Assembly: GCA_018334015.1 (NCBI GenBank)
Contig: JAGXTI010000014.1
Location: 1 to 64,000 of the forward strand
DNA from: Silanimonas sp.
Lineage (GTDB): Bacteria > Pseudomonadota > Gammaproteobacteria > Xanthomonadales > Xanthomonadaceae
DNA: 64,000 bases
Direction of reading: 5' to 3'
This document shows, piece by piece, positions 27,583 through 37,981 of the stretch. Position numbers and translations under genes: made by a program. The notes below the pieces were generated by a model. It did no database searches. It was not told the origin of the DNA and saw only the letters and a list, made by a program, of their open reading frames with translations. Position 1 is the stretch's first letter, and each line of letters starts with the position of its first letter.

Positions 27583-30465
27583 GTGAGCATCGACTACAAG
27601 AGCACCCTCTCGCTGCCGGACACGGCCTTTCCGATGCGCGGCGATCTGCCCAAGCGCGAGCCGGCCATGCTGCAGCGCTGGCAGGACGGCCGCCTCTACG
27701 AGCAGGTGCGTGCCCGCGCTGCCGGCCGGCCACGCTTCGTGTTGCACGACGGCCCGCCCTACGCCAACGGCAACATCCACATCGGCCACGCCGTCAACAA
27801 GGTGCTGAAGGACATCGTCGTCAAGTCGAAGCTGCTCTCCGGCTTCGATGCGCCCTACGTGCCGGGCTGGGACTGCCACGGCCTGCCGATCGAACTCGCC
27901 GTCGAGAAGACGTTCGGCAAGGTCGGCGACAAGCTCGACGCCGCCACCTTCCGCCAGCGTTGCCGCGAATACGCCGCCGAGCAGATCGCCGGCCAGTCGC
28001 GCGATTTCCAACGCCTCGGCGTGCTGGGCGATTGGGGCCATCCCTACCGCACGATGGATTTCCGCTTCGAGGCCGACATGGTCCGCGCGCTGGCGAAGAT
28101 CGTCGAGCGCGGCCATCTGCTGCGCGGCGCCAAGCCGGTGCACTGGTGCTTCGATTGCGGTTCGGCCCTGGCCGAAGCCGAGATCGAGTACGCCGACAAG
28201 ACTTCGCCGATGGTCGATGTCGCCTACGACGCGAAGGACCCGAGGGCGCTGGCGGCGAAGTTCGGCGTCAGCTTTGACGAGGACGCGATCGTCGCCGTGC
28301 CGATCTGGACGACCACGCCGTGGACCCTGCCGGCCTCGCTGGCGGTCACGCTGGGGCCGGAGCTCGGCTACGCGCTGGTCGAAGGCCCGGCGCGCGATGG
28401 GAAGCGCCTGCTGCTGGTGCTGGCCGAGGCGCTGGTCGAGAAGGCGCTGGCGCGCTTCGGCGTCGCCGAAGCCAAGGTGCTCGGTCGCACCGAAGGCCGT
28501 GCGCTCGAGGGCATCAAACTCGCGCATCCGTTCTACGACCGCGAGATCCCGCTGATCCTCGGCGAGCACGTCACCGCCGACGAGGGCACCGGCGCGGTGC
28601 ACACGGCACCCGGCCACGGTCAGGAGGACTTCGCGGTCGGCAAGCGCTACGGGCTCACCGACCACTACAGCGCCGCCCAGATCAACCCGGTCGACGGCAA
28701 GGGCCTGTACCTGCCGGGCACGCCACCGATCGCCACGCCCGAGGGCGAGGTCGCGATCGCCGGGACGCATCTGTGGAAGGCCAACGACGTCATCGTCGCC
28801 GCACTCGCCGCGCGCGGCGTGCTGCTGTCCTCGGGCAAGCTGCAGCACAGCTACCCGCACTGCTGGCGTCACAAGACGCCGGTGGCCTTCCGCGCGACGC
28901 CGCAGTGGTTCATCTCGATGACGCAGGCAAACCTGCGCGCCGACGCGCTGGCCGCCATCAAGGGCGTGGCCTGGTTCCCCGACTGGGGCGAGGCGCGCAT
29001 CAGCGCCATGGTCGACGGCCGCCCGGACTGGTGCATCTCGCGCCAGCGCACCTGGGGCGTGCCGATCGCGCTGTTCACGCACCGCCTCACCGGCGAGATC
29101 CACCCGCGCACGGCCGAGCTGATGGCCGCCGTGGCCGCGAAGATCGAGCGGGGCGGGGTGGACGCGTGGTTCGCGCTCGACGCGGCTGAACTGCTCGGCG
29201 CCGAGGCCGGCGACTACGAGAAGGTCACCGACATCCTCGACGTCTGGTTCGATTCGGGGGTGACCCACGAGGCCGTGCTCGCCGCGCGCGCCGACGAGGG
29301 GCTCGCCAAGCCGGCCGATCTCTACCTCGAAGGCTCCGACCAGCACCGCGGCTGGTTCCAGAGCTCGCTGCTCACCGGTGTGGCGATCGACGGCGCCGCC
29401 CCCTACCGGCAGGTGCTGACCCATGGCTTCGCGGTCGATGCGCAGGGCCGCAAGATGAGCAAGTCGCTCGGCAATGTGGTCGAGCCGCAGAAGGTCATCG
29501 ACCAGCTCGGTGCCGATGTGCTGCGCCTGTGGATCGCCAGTGCCGACTACCGCAACGAGATGTCGGTTTCCGACGACATCCTGAAGCGCACCGCCGACGC
29601 CTACCGGCGCATCCGCAACACCGCGCGCTTCCTGCTCGGCAATCTGGCCGGCTTCGATCCGGCCGCCCACCTGCTGCCGAACAGCGCATTGCTTTGGCTG
29701 GATGCGCAGGCAGTGGCCCGCGCCTTTGATGTGCAGGCCGAGATCACGGCGGCCTATGCCCGCTACGACTTCGCCGCCGTCGTGGCCGCGCTGCAGAACT
29801 ACTGCACCAACGACCTTGGCGCGCTGTACCTCGATGTCACCAAGGACCGGCTCTACACCATGCCGGTGGACAGCCGCGGCCGCCGCTCGGCGCAGTCGGC
29901 GATGTTCCGCATCGCCCACGCGCTGACGCGCTGGATCGCGCCGATCCTGAGCTTCACCGCGGACGAGCTCTGGCAGCACCTGCCGGGCGCGCGCGAGGCG
30001 CATGTGCTGTTCACCACCTGGAGCGGGGATCTCGATCCGCTGCCCGAGGGCGGCGTGCTGTCGCGCGAGGGCTTCGCCCGCGCGCTGGCCCTCCGCGAAG
30101 CCGTGGCCAAGCTGCTGGAGCCGATGCGCGCCGGCGGAGCCATCGGCGCCTCGCTCGAGGCCGAGGTCGATCTGTACCTCGACGATGCGACGCTTGCCGC
30201 GCTGGCACCCGTCGCCGACGAGCTGCGCTTCCTGTTCATCGTGAGCGGGCTGCGCCTGCACCCGCTGGCCGCCAAGCCCGTCGACGCGCTGCCCGCCGAG
30301 GGCGTCGCCGGGGCGTTCATCCGGGCGCTGGCAAGCTCGTCGCCCAAGTGCGTGCGCTGCTGGCACCATCGCGCCGATGTCGGTGCGCACGCCGAGCATC
30401 CCGAACTCTGCGGGCGCTGCGTCGACAATGTCGACGGCGCCGGCGAAAACCGCCGCCACTTCTGA
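27583..30465 (+). CDS. ileS: Isoleucyl-tRNA synthetase
   Basis: A class I synthetase of 960 residues that charges tRNA-Ile and edits misactivated valine. The HIGH motif is [15 protein letters not shown] (near 60-70) and the KMSKS loop is [10 protein letters not shown] (near 623). The editing domain (CP1) lies between them, with TTPWTLPAS and [14 protein letters not shown]. The C-terminal zinc knuckle is CVRCWHH...CGRC. It starts with GTG at 27583. The next gene, lspA, begins 19 bp after its stop. Confidence 0.97.
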   Translation: MSIDYKSTLSLPDTAFPMRGDLPKREPAMLQRWQDGRLYEQVRARAAGRPRFVLHDGPPYANGNIHIGHAVNKVLKDIVVKSKLLSGFDAPYVPGWDCHGLPIELAVEKTFGKVGDKLDAATFRQRCREYAAEQIAGQSRDFQRLGVLGDWGHPYRTMDFRFEADMVRALAKIVERGHLLRGAKPVHWCFDCGSALAEAEIEYADKTSPMVDVAYDAKDPRALAAKFGVSFDEDAIVAVPIWTTTPWTLPASLAVTLGPELGYALVEGPARDGKRLLLVLAEALVEKALARFGVAEAKVLGRTEGRALEGIKLAHPFYDREIPLILGEHVTADEGTGAVHTAPGHGQEDFAVGKRYGLTDHYSAAQINPVDGKGLYLPGTPPIATPEGEVAIAGTHLWKANDVIVAALAARGVLLSSGKLQHSYPHCWRHKTPVAFRATPQWFISMTQANLRADALAAIKGVAWFPDWGEARISAMVDGRPDWCISRQRTWGVPIALFTHRLTGEIHPRTAELMAAVAAKIERGGVDAWFALDAAELLGAEAGDYEKVTDILDVWFDSGVTHEAVLAARADEGLAKPADLYLEGSDQHRGWFQSSLLTGVAIDGAAPYRQVLTHGFAVDAQGRKMSKSLGNVVEPQKVIDQLGADVLRLWIASADYRNEMSVSDDILKRTADAYRRIRNTARFLLGNLAGFDPAAHLLPNSALLWLDAQAVARAFDVQAEITAAYARYDFAAVVAALQNYCTNDLGALYLDVTKDRLYTMPVDSRGRRSAQSAMFRIAHALTRWIAPILSFTADELWQHLPGAREAHVLFTTWSGDLDPLPEGGVLSREGFARALALREAVAKLLEPMRAGGAIGASLEAEVDLYLDDATLAALAPVADELRFLFIVSGLRLHPLAAKPVDALPAEGVAGAFIRALASSSPKCVRCWHHRADVGAHAEHPELCGRCVDNVDGAGENRRHF

Positions 30466-30484
30466 GCCTTTCCAAGCACCCGCC

Positions 30485-31006
30485 GTGAACCCGCCCAACG
30501 CCCATTCCACCAGCACCACGCCGCTGCTGTCCGCCAATGCCCTGGTCTGGCTGTGGCTGTCCCTGGTCCTGATCCTGCTCGACCAGGCGAGCAAGCTGTA
30601 TTTCATCGCCGTGCTCGACTACGGCCGCTCGGTGCCGGTGATCGAGGGCTTCTGGAACTGGACCCTGGTCCACAACCACGGCGCGGCCTTCAGCTTCCTC
30701 GCCGGGGCCTCGGGCTGGCAGCGCTGGTTCTTCAGCGCCCTGGCCATCGGCATCAGCCTGCTGCTGGTCCACTGGCTGCGGCAGATGCCCCGCGGGCACT
30801 GGCGCGAGGCGCTGCCTTTCGCGCTGATCATCGGCGGTGCGATCGGCAACCTGATCGACCGCCTGCGTTTCGGCTACGTCGTCGATTTCATCCACTGGTA
30901 TTGGCGCGATTTCCATTGGCCGGTGTTCAACATCGCCGATGCCTCGATCGTGACCGGCGCGGTGGGTCTGGTCGTGCTGAGCCTGCTGCCGAGGAGGAAC
31001 GCTTGA
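30485..31006 (+). CDS. lspA: Lipoprotein signal peptidase
   Basis: Signal peptidase II, 173 residues with four membrane helices, which cuts the signal peptide from diacylglyceryl-modified prolipoproteins. The conserved [35 protein letters not shown] and FNIADASI blocks carry the catalytic aspartates. The GTG at 30485 gives the usual N-terminus; the same frame is open upstream inside ileS. Its TGA overlaps the TTG start of ispH. Confidence 0.95.
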   Translation: MNPPNAHSTSTTPLLSANALVWLWLSLVLILLDQASKLYFIAVLDYGRSVPVIEGFWNWTLVHNHGAAFSFLAGASGWQRWFFSALAIGISLLLVHWLRQMPRGHWREALPFALIIGGAIGNLIDRLRFGYVVDFIHWYWRDFHWPVFNIADASIVTGAVGLVVLSLLPRRNA

Positions 31007-31995
31007 GTTTCGCCATCCTGCTCGCCAACCCGCGCGGCTTCTGCGCCGGCGTCGATCGCGCCATCGAGATCGTCGAGCGCGCGCTGGAGCAGCTCGGAGC
31101 GCCCATCCATGTCCGCCACGAGGTGGTGCACAACCGCTACGTGGTCGAGGACCTGCGTGCCCGCGGTGCGGTCTTCGTCGAGGACCTGGCCGAGGTGCCG
31201 CCCGGTGCCACACTGATTTTCAGCGCCCACGGCGTGTCGCAGGCGGTGCGCAACGAAGCCACCGAGCGCGGCTTCAAGGTGTTCGACGCGACCTGCCCGC
31301 TGGTCACCAAGGTCCACATCGAGGTCGCCCGGCATTGCCGGGCCGGGCGCGACGTGATCCTGATCGGCCATGCCGGCCACGTCGAGGTCGAGGGCACCAT
31401 GGGCCAGTGGCGCAAGGAGGCCGGTGGCGGCGCGATCCATCTGGTCGAGGACGTCGCCCAGGCCGAGACCCTCGAGATCGCCCAGCCCGACCATGTCGCC
31501 TTCACCACCCAGACCACGCTCTCGGTGGATGACACCCGCGACATCATCGCCGTGCTGCAACGCCGCTTCCCGGCCCTGCAGGGGCCGCGCCACGACGACA
31601 TCTGCTACGCCACCCAGAACCGCCAGGACGCCGTGCGCGAACTGTCGAGGCGCTGCGACCTGATCCTGGTGGTCGGCAGCCCAAGCAGCTCGAACTCGAA
31701 CCGCCTGCGCGAACTGGCCGAGAAGAACGGCGTCGAGGCCTACCTGATCGACGGCGCCGGGCAGATCGAACCCCGCTGGCTGGACGGCAAACAGTGCGTC
31801 GGTGTGACCGCCGGGGCTTCGGCACCGGAACGGCTGGTCCAGGACGTGCTGGTGCGGCTGCGCGATCTGGGCGGCGCTGAGCCGGTCGAACTGGCCGGCA
31901 AGCCCGAGGATGTGGTGTTCGCCCTGCCGAAAGCCCTGCGCATCACTCTGGTCGAAGGCCCGGGCGGCGTTGACCCTGCCCGACCCGCGGACTAG
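31003..31995 (+). CDS. ispH: 4-hydroxy-3-methylbut-2-enyl diphosphate reductase
   Basis: The 330-residue iron-sulfur enzyme of the last step of the MEP isoprenoid pathway. The three cluster cysteines are Cys14 ([11 protein letters not shown]), Cys98 ([12 protein letters not shown]) and Cys201 ([10 protein letters not shown]). GVTAGASAP near the C-terminus is the substrate-binding Ser/Thr loop. It starts with TTG at 31003, overlapping the lspA stop, with a strong AGGAGG at 30992-30997. fkpB, which lies between lspA and ispH in E. coli, is absent here. Confidence 0.95.
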   Translation: MSFAILLANPRGFCAGVDRAIEIVERALEQLGAPIHVRHEVVHNRYVVEDLRARGAVFVEDLAEVPPGATLIFSAHGVSQAVRNEATERGFKVFDATCPLVTKVHIEVARHCRAGRDVILIGHAGHVEVEGTMGQWRKEAGGGAIHLVEDVAQAETLEIAQPDHVAFTTQTTLSVDDTRDIIAVLQRRFPALQGPRHDDICYATQNRQDAVRELSRRCDLILVVGSPSSSNSNRLRELAEKNGVEAYLIDGAGQIEPRWLDGKQCVGVTAGASAPERLVQDVLVRLRDLGGAEPVELAGKPEDVVFALPKALRITLVEGPGGVDPARPAD

Positions 31996-31998
31996 AAT
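31970..31998 (+). promoter_or_regulatory. Promoter of tRNA-Thr
   Basis: TTGACC (31970-31975), a 17-bp spacer and TAGAAT (31993-31998), ending 16 bp before the mature tRNA. A near-consensus sigma-70 promoter that overlaps the last codons of ispH. Confidence 0.75.
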
Positions 31999-32014
31999 CG
32001 TCGATTCGTCCGAT

Positions 32015-32090
32015 GCCGGTGTAGCTCAGTTGGTAGAGCGGCGCATTCGTAATGCGTAGGTCGGGGGTTCGAGTCCCTTCTCCGGCACCA
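32015..32090 (+). tRNA. tRNA-Thr (CGT)
   Basis: 76 nt with a full cloverleaf and encoded CCA. The 7-bp acceptor stem is GCCGGTG paired with the 3' strand CTCCGGC (one wobble), the T loop is GTTCGAG, and the anticodon loop TTCGTAA gives anticodon CGT. Confidence 0.95.
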
Positions 32091-32100
32091 TGAAAGCCCT

Positions 32101-32136
32101 AGCCCGCATCGGTCGCCCGTTGCGGGCTTTTGTTTT
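32101..32136 (+). terminator. Terminator after tRNA-Thr
   Basis: 7-bp stem AGCCCGC / GCGGGCT (32101-32107 and 32122-32128) with a 14-nt loop, followed by TTTGTTTT. Confidence 0.75.
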
Positions 32137-32202
32137 CCTGCCGTCACCGGTTTGCCGCCGTGAACATGGTAAATCAAGCCGCCCCAACCCGGAGGACTGA
32201 CC

Positions 32203-33819
32203 ATGACGCGCCGTGACGAGCCATCGACCCTCCTTCTCGCCAACCGCCTGAACGCCATCGGCGCGTCCCGGCGTCAGGTCCTGCGCGTCGCCAGCGCCCT
32301 GGCCCTGGCGGCTTTCGTTGCCCCCGGCGCGCTGGCCCAGACCCCGCCACCGCCGCGTGTGCGCTTCAAGGCCTACCCCTTCTCGCTCGGGGTCGGCTCG
32401 GGTTACCCGCGCCCGGACCGGGTCGCCTTGTGGACCCGGCTGGCGCCTTCGCCGCTGGAGCCTGCCGGCGGCATGCAGCCGGAGAACGTCGATGTGACCT
32501 GGGAGCTTGCCAGCGACGAGCGTTTTGGCCGGATCGTCGCCACCGGGCGGGTGCGGGCGGTGCCGGAAACCGCGCACAGCCTGCATGCCGACGCCACCGG
32601 GCTCGATCCGGGTCGCTGGTACTGGTACCGCTTCCGCAGCGGTGATGCGGTTTCGCCGGTCGGTCGCACCCGCACGGCCGACGCGCCGGATGCCGATGTG
32701 CAGCGCCTGCGGCTGGCGGTGGCGTCCTGCCAGCACTACGAGCAGGGCTGGTTCACCGGCTACCGGCACCTGCTCGCCGAAGACCTCGACCTCATGCTGT
32801 TCGTCGGCGACTACCTCTACGAGAACAGCTGGGGCGACGATCTGGTGCGTCGGCACGTCGGTTCGCTGCTGATGACCCTGCCCGAGTACCGCAGCCGCCA
32901 CGCCCAGTACCGGCTCGATCCCGACCTGCAGCGCATGCATGCCGCGGTGCCCTGGCTGCTCACCTGGGACGATCACGAGGTCGACAACGATTACGCGGGC
33001 GACCAGTCCGAACACCTCGATCCGGGCTTTCTGGTCCGGCGCGCGGCGGCCTACCAGGCCTATTTCGAGCACATGCCCCTGCCGCGCGCGATGTGGGCCA
33101 AGGGTGCCAGCCTGCGGCTTTTCAGCCACACCGATTTCGGTCGGCTGGCCCGTATCTGCATGCTCGACAACCGCCAGTACCGTTCGCCGCAGGCCTGCCC
33201 GGACCCGCACAAGCGCGGCGGTTCGACCGATGTGATGCTCGGGGCCTGCCCGGAACTGCTCGATCCCTCGCGCACCCTGCTCGGACGCGAGCAGGAGGCC
33301 TGGCTGGAAGCCCGCCTCGCCGAATCCGGCCGGCGCTGGAACATCCTCGGCCAGCAGACCCTGATGACCCATTACGCCACGCCCCGCGAGGGCGGCGAAT
33401 CGGTCTGGAGTGATGGCTGGGACGGCTACCCGCTGGCTCGCGAACAGGTGCTGGCGGCACTCGAGAAGCACGCCGTGCCCAACCCGGTGGTGCTGGGTGG
33501 CGACCTGCACGCCACCGTGGTGGCCGACATCCACCGTCGCCGTGATCCGGCCTCGCCGATCATCGCCAGCGAGTTCTGCGGCACCTCGATCACCGCCCAG
33601 GGTTCGGTGCATGCGGTCAACGAGGCGCGCACCCGCCACAACCCGCATGTGCATTTCGCCGACATGAGCCGGCGCGGCTACCTCACCTGCGAGTTCACCC
33701 CACGCGAGCTGCGGGCGTCGATCCGCGTGGTCGATACGGTCAAGGCCAAGGAGAGCCGCATCGAGACCCAGCGGCGTTTCGTGGTCGAGGCCGGCCGCCC
33801 CGGCGTGCGGCCCGGCTGA
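32203..33819 (+). CDS. PhoD-family alkaline phosphatase, Tat-exported
   Basis: A 538-residue metallophosphoesterase that hydrolyses phosphomono- or diesters outside the cytoplasm. The twin-arginine signal SRRQVLRVASALALAAFV starts at about residue 22, implying export of a folded metal enzyme. PhoD hallmarks include RLAVASCQHYEQGWFTGYRH, the metal motif FVGDYLYEN, TWDDHEVDNDYAG and, near the end, LGGDLHATVVADI. A GGAGG sits 7 nt before the ATG at 32203. Monocistronic or cotranscribed with radA, 11 bp downstream. No Pho box was recognised upstream. Confidence 0.88.
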   Translation: MTRRDEPSTLLLANRLNAIGASRRQVLRVASALALAAFVAPGALAQTPPPPRVRFKAYPFSLGVGSGYPRPDRVALWTRLAPSPLEPAGGMQPENVDVTWELASDERFGRIVATGRVRAVPETAHSLHADATGLDPGRWYWYRFRSGDAVSPVGRTRTADAPDADVQRLRLAVASCQHYEQGWFTGYRHLLAEDLDLMLFVGDYLYENSWGDDLVRRHVGSLLMTLPEYRSRHAQYRLDPDLQRMHAAVPWLLTWDDHEVDNDYAGDQSEHLDPGFLVRRAAAYQAYFEHMPLPRAMWAKGASLRLFSHTDFGRLARICMLDNRQYRSPQACPDPHKRGGSTDVMLGACPELLDPSRTLLGREQEAWLEARLAESGRRWNILGQQTLMTHYATPREGGESVWSDGWDGYPLAREQVLAALEKHAVPNPVVLGGDLHATVVADIHRRRDPASPIIASEFCGTSITAQGSVHAVNEARTRHNPHVHFADMSRRGYLTCEFTPRELRASIRVVDTVKAKESRIETQRRFVVEAGRPGVRPG

Positions 33820-33830
33820 GGCACTGGCGC

Positions 33831-35222
<1,392 letters not shown>

Positions 35223-35234
35223 AGGCCGTCGGCT

Positions 35235-36041
35235 TCAGGCGCCGAGCAGGAACTCGTAGACGAAACGGCTGCCGAAAAAGGCGAGGCCCAGCAGCAGCAT
35301 CGCCGCCAGCGTCCAGCGCGCGGCCTTCGCCCCGCGCCATCCCCAGCGCCAGTGGCCGAACAGCAAAGCGGCCAGCACCGCCCAGCTCAGCAGCGAGAGC
35401 ACCGCCTTGTGGGCGAGGTGCTGAGCGAACAGGTTCTCGACGAACACCAGCCCGATCGCCAGCGCCAAGGTGAGCAGGGCGAAGCCGGCCAGCAGGATGC
35501 GGAACAGCAGGGCCTCGGTCTGGGTCAGCGGCGGCAGGGCGCGCACCAGCCGGGTGATCCGCCGCCGTCGCAGGGCGCGTTCCTGCACCCACAGGCCGAT
35601 CGCGAACAGCGCGGCCAGCGCCAGCGCGGCGTAGGCCAGCAGGGCAACCCAGGCGTGCAGCTTGATCGGCCAGGGCAGAGGCTCGCCGCTGTGGCCGGGC
35701 TGGCCGGCCAGCGCGTAAGCGAGCAGGCTGGCGGCGGCGATCGGGAAGACCAGCACGCCCAGGGCCTCCAGCCGTTCCAGCCAGGCCCCGGCCAGGGTGA
35801 GTGCCGCCATGCCGAGAGCCACCAGCGACAACGCCGAGAGGAAGTGCAGATCCGGCAGGCCCCGGGTGGCGGTGGCCAGCATGTGCGCCGCCAGATGCGC
35901 CGAGGCGCCGATCCCGCCCAGCACCAGCCAGGGTCCGCTGCCGTGCGCCGTGCCCTGCGCCAGCACCCGCCGCGCCAGGCCGCTGCCGGCGGCGGCGTAG
36001 GCGAGGGCGGCGAACAGGGCGAGAGCCAAGACCAGAGTCAT
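35235..36041 (-). CDS. ypjD: Inner-membrane protein, CcsA/YpjD family
   Basis: A 268-residue protein with about eight helices, of the cytochrome-c-assembly (CcsA/HemX) superfamily. IKLHAWVALLAYAALALAAL and HLAHKAVLSLLSW hold the conserved histidines of the family; WGWRGAKAARWT is typical of YpjD. The ATG at 36041 removes an unneeded nine-residue extension. In many gammaproteobacteria ypjD is divergent from ffh. Here the two are separated by the 4-kb peptide-secretion cassette. Exact function is unclear, possibly heme- or cation-related. Confidence 0.85.
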   Translation of the reverse strand: MTLVLALALFAALAYAAAGSGLARRVLAQGTAHGSGPWLVLGGIGASAHLAAHMLATATRGLPDLHFLSALSLVALGMAALTLAGAWLERLEALGVLVFPIAAASLLAYALAGQPGHSGEPLPWPIKLHAWVALLAYAALALAALFAIGLWVQERALRRRRITRLVRALPPLTQTEALLFRILLAGFALLTLALAIGLVFVENLFAQHLAHKAVLSLLSWAVLAALLFGHWRWGWRGAKAARWTLAAMLLLGLAFFGSRFVYEFLLGA

Positions 36042-36132
36042 CCAGCAAGTGTTGCACAGCGGCCCCAAGGCCGAGAACGCGGGCGGGCTGGTTTAGACTC
36101 GGCGCCGTTTGCCGTTCGCGCTCGGGTTCGCC

Positions 36133-37398
36133 ATGACCGATTCCCTGTTCCGCCAGGAAGTGCTCGAGGCCCGCCAGAACCGCTGGCTGGGCGGGATCGT
36201 GCTGGGCCAGCCGCTGTCGCTGTGGCTGTTGACCGCTTTTGCGGTCGGCGCTGCACTGCTGATCGTGCTGTTCCTGATCCTGGGCGACTGCACCCGGCGA
36301 ACCCGGGTGGGCGGCCAGTTGCTGCCGGACCAGGGCATCGCGACGGTGACCGCCCCGGTGCCCGGCACCCTGGCCGAGGTCCGCGTCGAGGAAGGCCAGC
36401 GCGTGCAAGCCGGTGAGGTTCTGGCGGTGCTGGTGATGCCGCGTGCGACCTTGGTGGGCGGCGATACCCACGCCGCCTTGCAAGCCGCCCTCGCCGAGCG
36501 CCAGGAAGGGCTGGTCAGCGGTTTTGCTTCGCAACGCGAACAGCTGCTGGCGCAGCAGCAGGGGCTTGCCGAGCAAATCGCCGCCGTGCAGTCCGAGTTG
36601 CGCCAGATCGACGCCGAACTCGACACCCGCCGCGCCCAGCACCGTCTGGCGCAGCAGACGACGCAGCGCTTGCAGGAACTGCGCGCCCGGCAGTTCGTCA
36701 CCGAGTTGCAGTTGCAGCAACAGCAGGCGGCCGAACTCGAGCAGCTGGGTTTGGTGCAGGCCCTGGAGCGGCAGCAGCTGGGCCTGCGCCGGCAGTGGGC
36801 GCAGTTGCAGCAGGCAGAGCGCGAGTTGCCGGCGCGTCTTGCCGCGCTCGATGCCGCGGAACAGCGCGATCGTGCGGGCTTGATGCAGGAATCGGTGGAG
36901 ACCTCGGCGCGGGCGCAGAAGGTGATCCGCGCCCCGCTCTCCGGTGCCGTGGCCACAAGGCTCGGGCAGCCGGGCCAGACGGTGCAGGCCGGCCAGCCGC
37001 TGCTCAGCCTGCTGCCGGCGGCCAGCCGCCTGGAAGCGCATCTGCTGGTGCCGAGCCGGGCGATCGGCTTCATCAGCCCCGGCGATGCCGTGCTGCTGCG
37101 CTACCAGGCTTTTCCGTTCCAGCGCTTCGGCCACCATCGGGGGCGGGTGGAGCGCATTTCACGCAGCGCCTTGGGTACGGGCGAACTCGCGGCCCTGCTC
37201 GGCAAGGCACCGGCCAGCGGGCCGTACTACCGCATCGTCGTTGCCCTGGAGCGGCAGACGGTGCGGGCCTTTGGCCAGGACGAGGCCTTGAAGCCCGGCA
37301 TGACGCTGGAGGCCGATATCCTCGGGGAGCGGCGCCGGCTGTGGGAGTGGGTCTTGGAGCCGCTGCACACGATCACGGGTCGTCTGAAGCAGGGCTGA
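36133..37398 (+). CDS. HlyD-family adaptor of peptide exporter
   Basis: A 421-residue periplasmic adaptor (membrane fusion) protein that links an ABC exporter to an outer-membrane channel. One N-terminal membrane helix (about 28-52) follows a short cytoplasmic tail (EARQNRWLGG). Then comes a split biotinyl-lipoyl domain (TVTAPVPGTLAEVRVEEGQRV, start shown in part, and KVIRAPLSGAVATRLGQPG) flanking a long Gln/Leu/Ala-rich coiled coil (about 115-285). It resembles CvaA/RaxA of colicin V-type systems. TAGACT lies 30 bp upstream as a possible -10. No TolC gene is in the window, so it would use one encoded elsewhere. Confidence 0.87.
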   Translation: MTDSLFRQEVLEARQNRWLGGIVLGQPLSLWLLTAFAVGAALLIVLFLILGDCTRRTRVGGQLLPDQGIATVTAPVPGTLAEVRVEEGQRVQAGEVLAVLVMPRATLVGGDTHAALQAALAERQEGLVSGFASQREQLLAQQQGLAEQIAAVQSELRQIDAELDTRRAQHRLAQQTTQRLQELRARQFVTELQLQQQQAAELEQLGLVQALERQQLGLRRQWAQLQQAERELPARLAALDAAEQRDRAGLMQESVETSARAQKVIRAPLSGAVATRLGQPGQTVQAGQPLLSLLPAASRLEAHLLVPSRAIGFISPGDAVLLRYQAFPFQRFGHHRGRVERISRSALGTGELAALLGKAPASGPYYRIVVALERQTVRAFGQDEALKPGMTLEADILGERRRLWEWVLEPLHTITGRLKQG

Positions 37399-37423
37399 AT
37401 GAGCGATCGGCAAGGGGCTTGCA

Positions 37424-37433
37424 GGGGGGGGGG
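37424..37433 (+). repeat. Run of ten G before the peptide gene
   Basis: A G10 homopolymer 26 bp after the hlyD stop and 58 bp before the peptide start. It directly follows TTGCAG (37419-37424), which could serve as a -35 box. Slippage here would change promoter spacing if a -10 follows, but none is convincing. Confidence 0.6.
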
Positions 37434-37491
37434 CGTTCTGTGACAGGGTTCGCACCGCCTGCGATTGGCAGGTGAACGATGGAGAATCCAA

Positions 37492-37704
37492 ATGCGTGAG
37501 TTGAGTGTGGTGGAGATCAGCCAAGTTGATGGTGGTACTGCCGCCGGCGATATCGTCATGGGTGCCGCTGGTGCGTGGGCGTCCACGGTGACTGGTGCGG
37601 CAATCGGTAGTGTCGTGCCTGGTGTTGGCACCGTGGTGGGTGCCGCTGCTGGATTTACACTCGGTGTCGCCATCGCCGTAGGCTACTCGTTGGCTACTAA
37701 CTGA
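37492..37704 (+). CDS. Double-glycine-leader bacteriocin-like peptide
   Basis: A 70-residue precursor. The 15-residue leader MRELSVVEISQVDGG matches the double-glycine type recognised by C39 peptidases (compare the colicin V leader). Cleavage would free a 55-residue Cys-free core containing 11 Gly and many Ala and Val, with GxxxG spacing (GTVVG, GAAAG), as in membrane-active class II bacteriocins and microcins. GGAG lies 7 nt before the ATG at 37492. It lies between an adaptor and a C39-ABC exporter gene. GC content is visibly below that of its neighbours. Toxic activity is inferred; a signalling peptide is an alternative. Confidence 0.85.
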   Translation: MRELSVVEISQVDGGTAAGDIVMGAAGAWASTVTGAAIGSVVPGVGTVVGAAAGFTLGVAIAVGYSLATN

Positions 37705-37714
37705 ATCGGTATCT

Positions 37715-37739
37715 GGCACCCTCCTGACCGGAGGGTGCC
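37715..37739 (+). terminator. Hairpin between peptide and next gene
   Basis: Perfect 10-bp stem GGCACCCTCC / GGAGGGTGCC with a 5-nt loop, 10 nt after the peptide stop and without a T run. It may be a partial terminator or an RNA-stabilising hairpin that raises the peptide over downstream gene products. Confidence 0.55.
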
Positions 37740-37763
37740 GCCGGAATTTGGAGTTACAGAACG

Positions 37764-37949
37764 ATGATGCACGCAGCCCCCCTTCTATGTGCGTTGCTGG
37801 TATGTGCTCTCACCGCTGTCCTAGCCGCGTTGTTCGCCCAAGGCAACGTGTTGATGCTTGGCCTGCTCGGTGGTGTGGGGGCATTTGCCGCCGCATTCAC
37901 CTATCGGGGGATCCAGCGCCACATGGCCGGGCGTGACGAGCAGAAGTGA
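37764..37949 (+). CDS. Small two-helix membrane protein, candidate immunity
   Basis: A 61-residue protein with two hydrophobic segments (about 5-26 and 29-47) and a charged C-terminal tail (RGIQRHMAGRDEQK). The ATG at 37764 is followed by a second ATG, and GGAG lies about 11 nt upstream. It has no double-glycine leader, so it is not a second peptide. Placed right after the precursor gene and before the exporter, it is the natural candidate for producer self-immunity. This is inference by position and topology only. Confidence 0.65.
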   Translation: MMHAAPLLCALLVCALTAVLAALFAQGNVLMLGLLGGVGAFAAAFTYRGIQRHMAGRDEQK

Positions 37950-37981
37950 AGTGAACGCATGTTCGCCATGCCCCATCCCGC

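Noticed and set aside
27418-30606. A 1062-codon open frame on the minus strand
   Set aside because: Exact antisense shadow of ileS; composition is rich in Arg, Gly and Ala with no motif.
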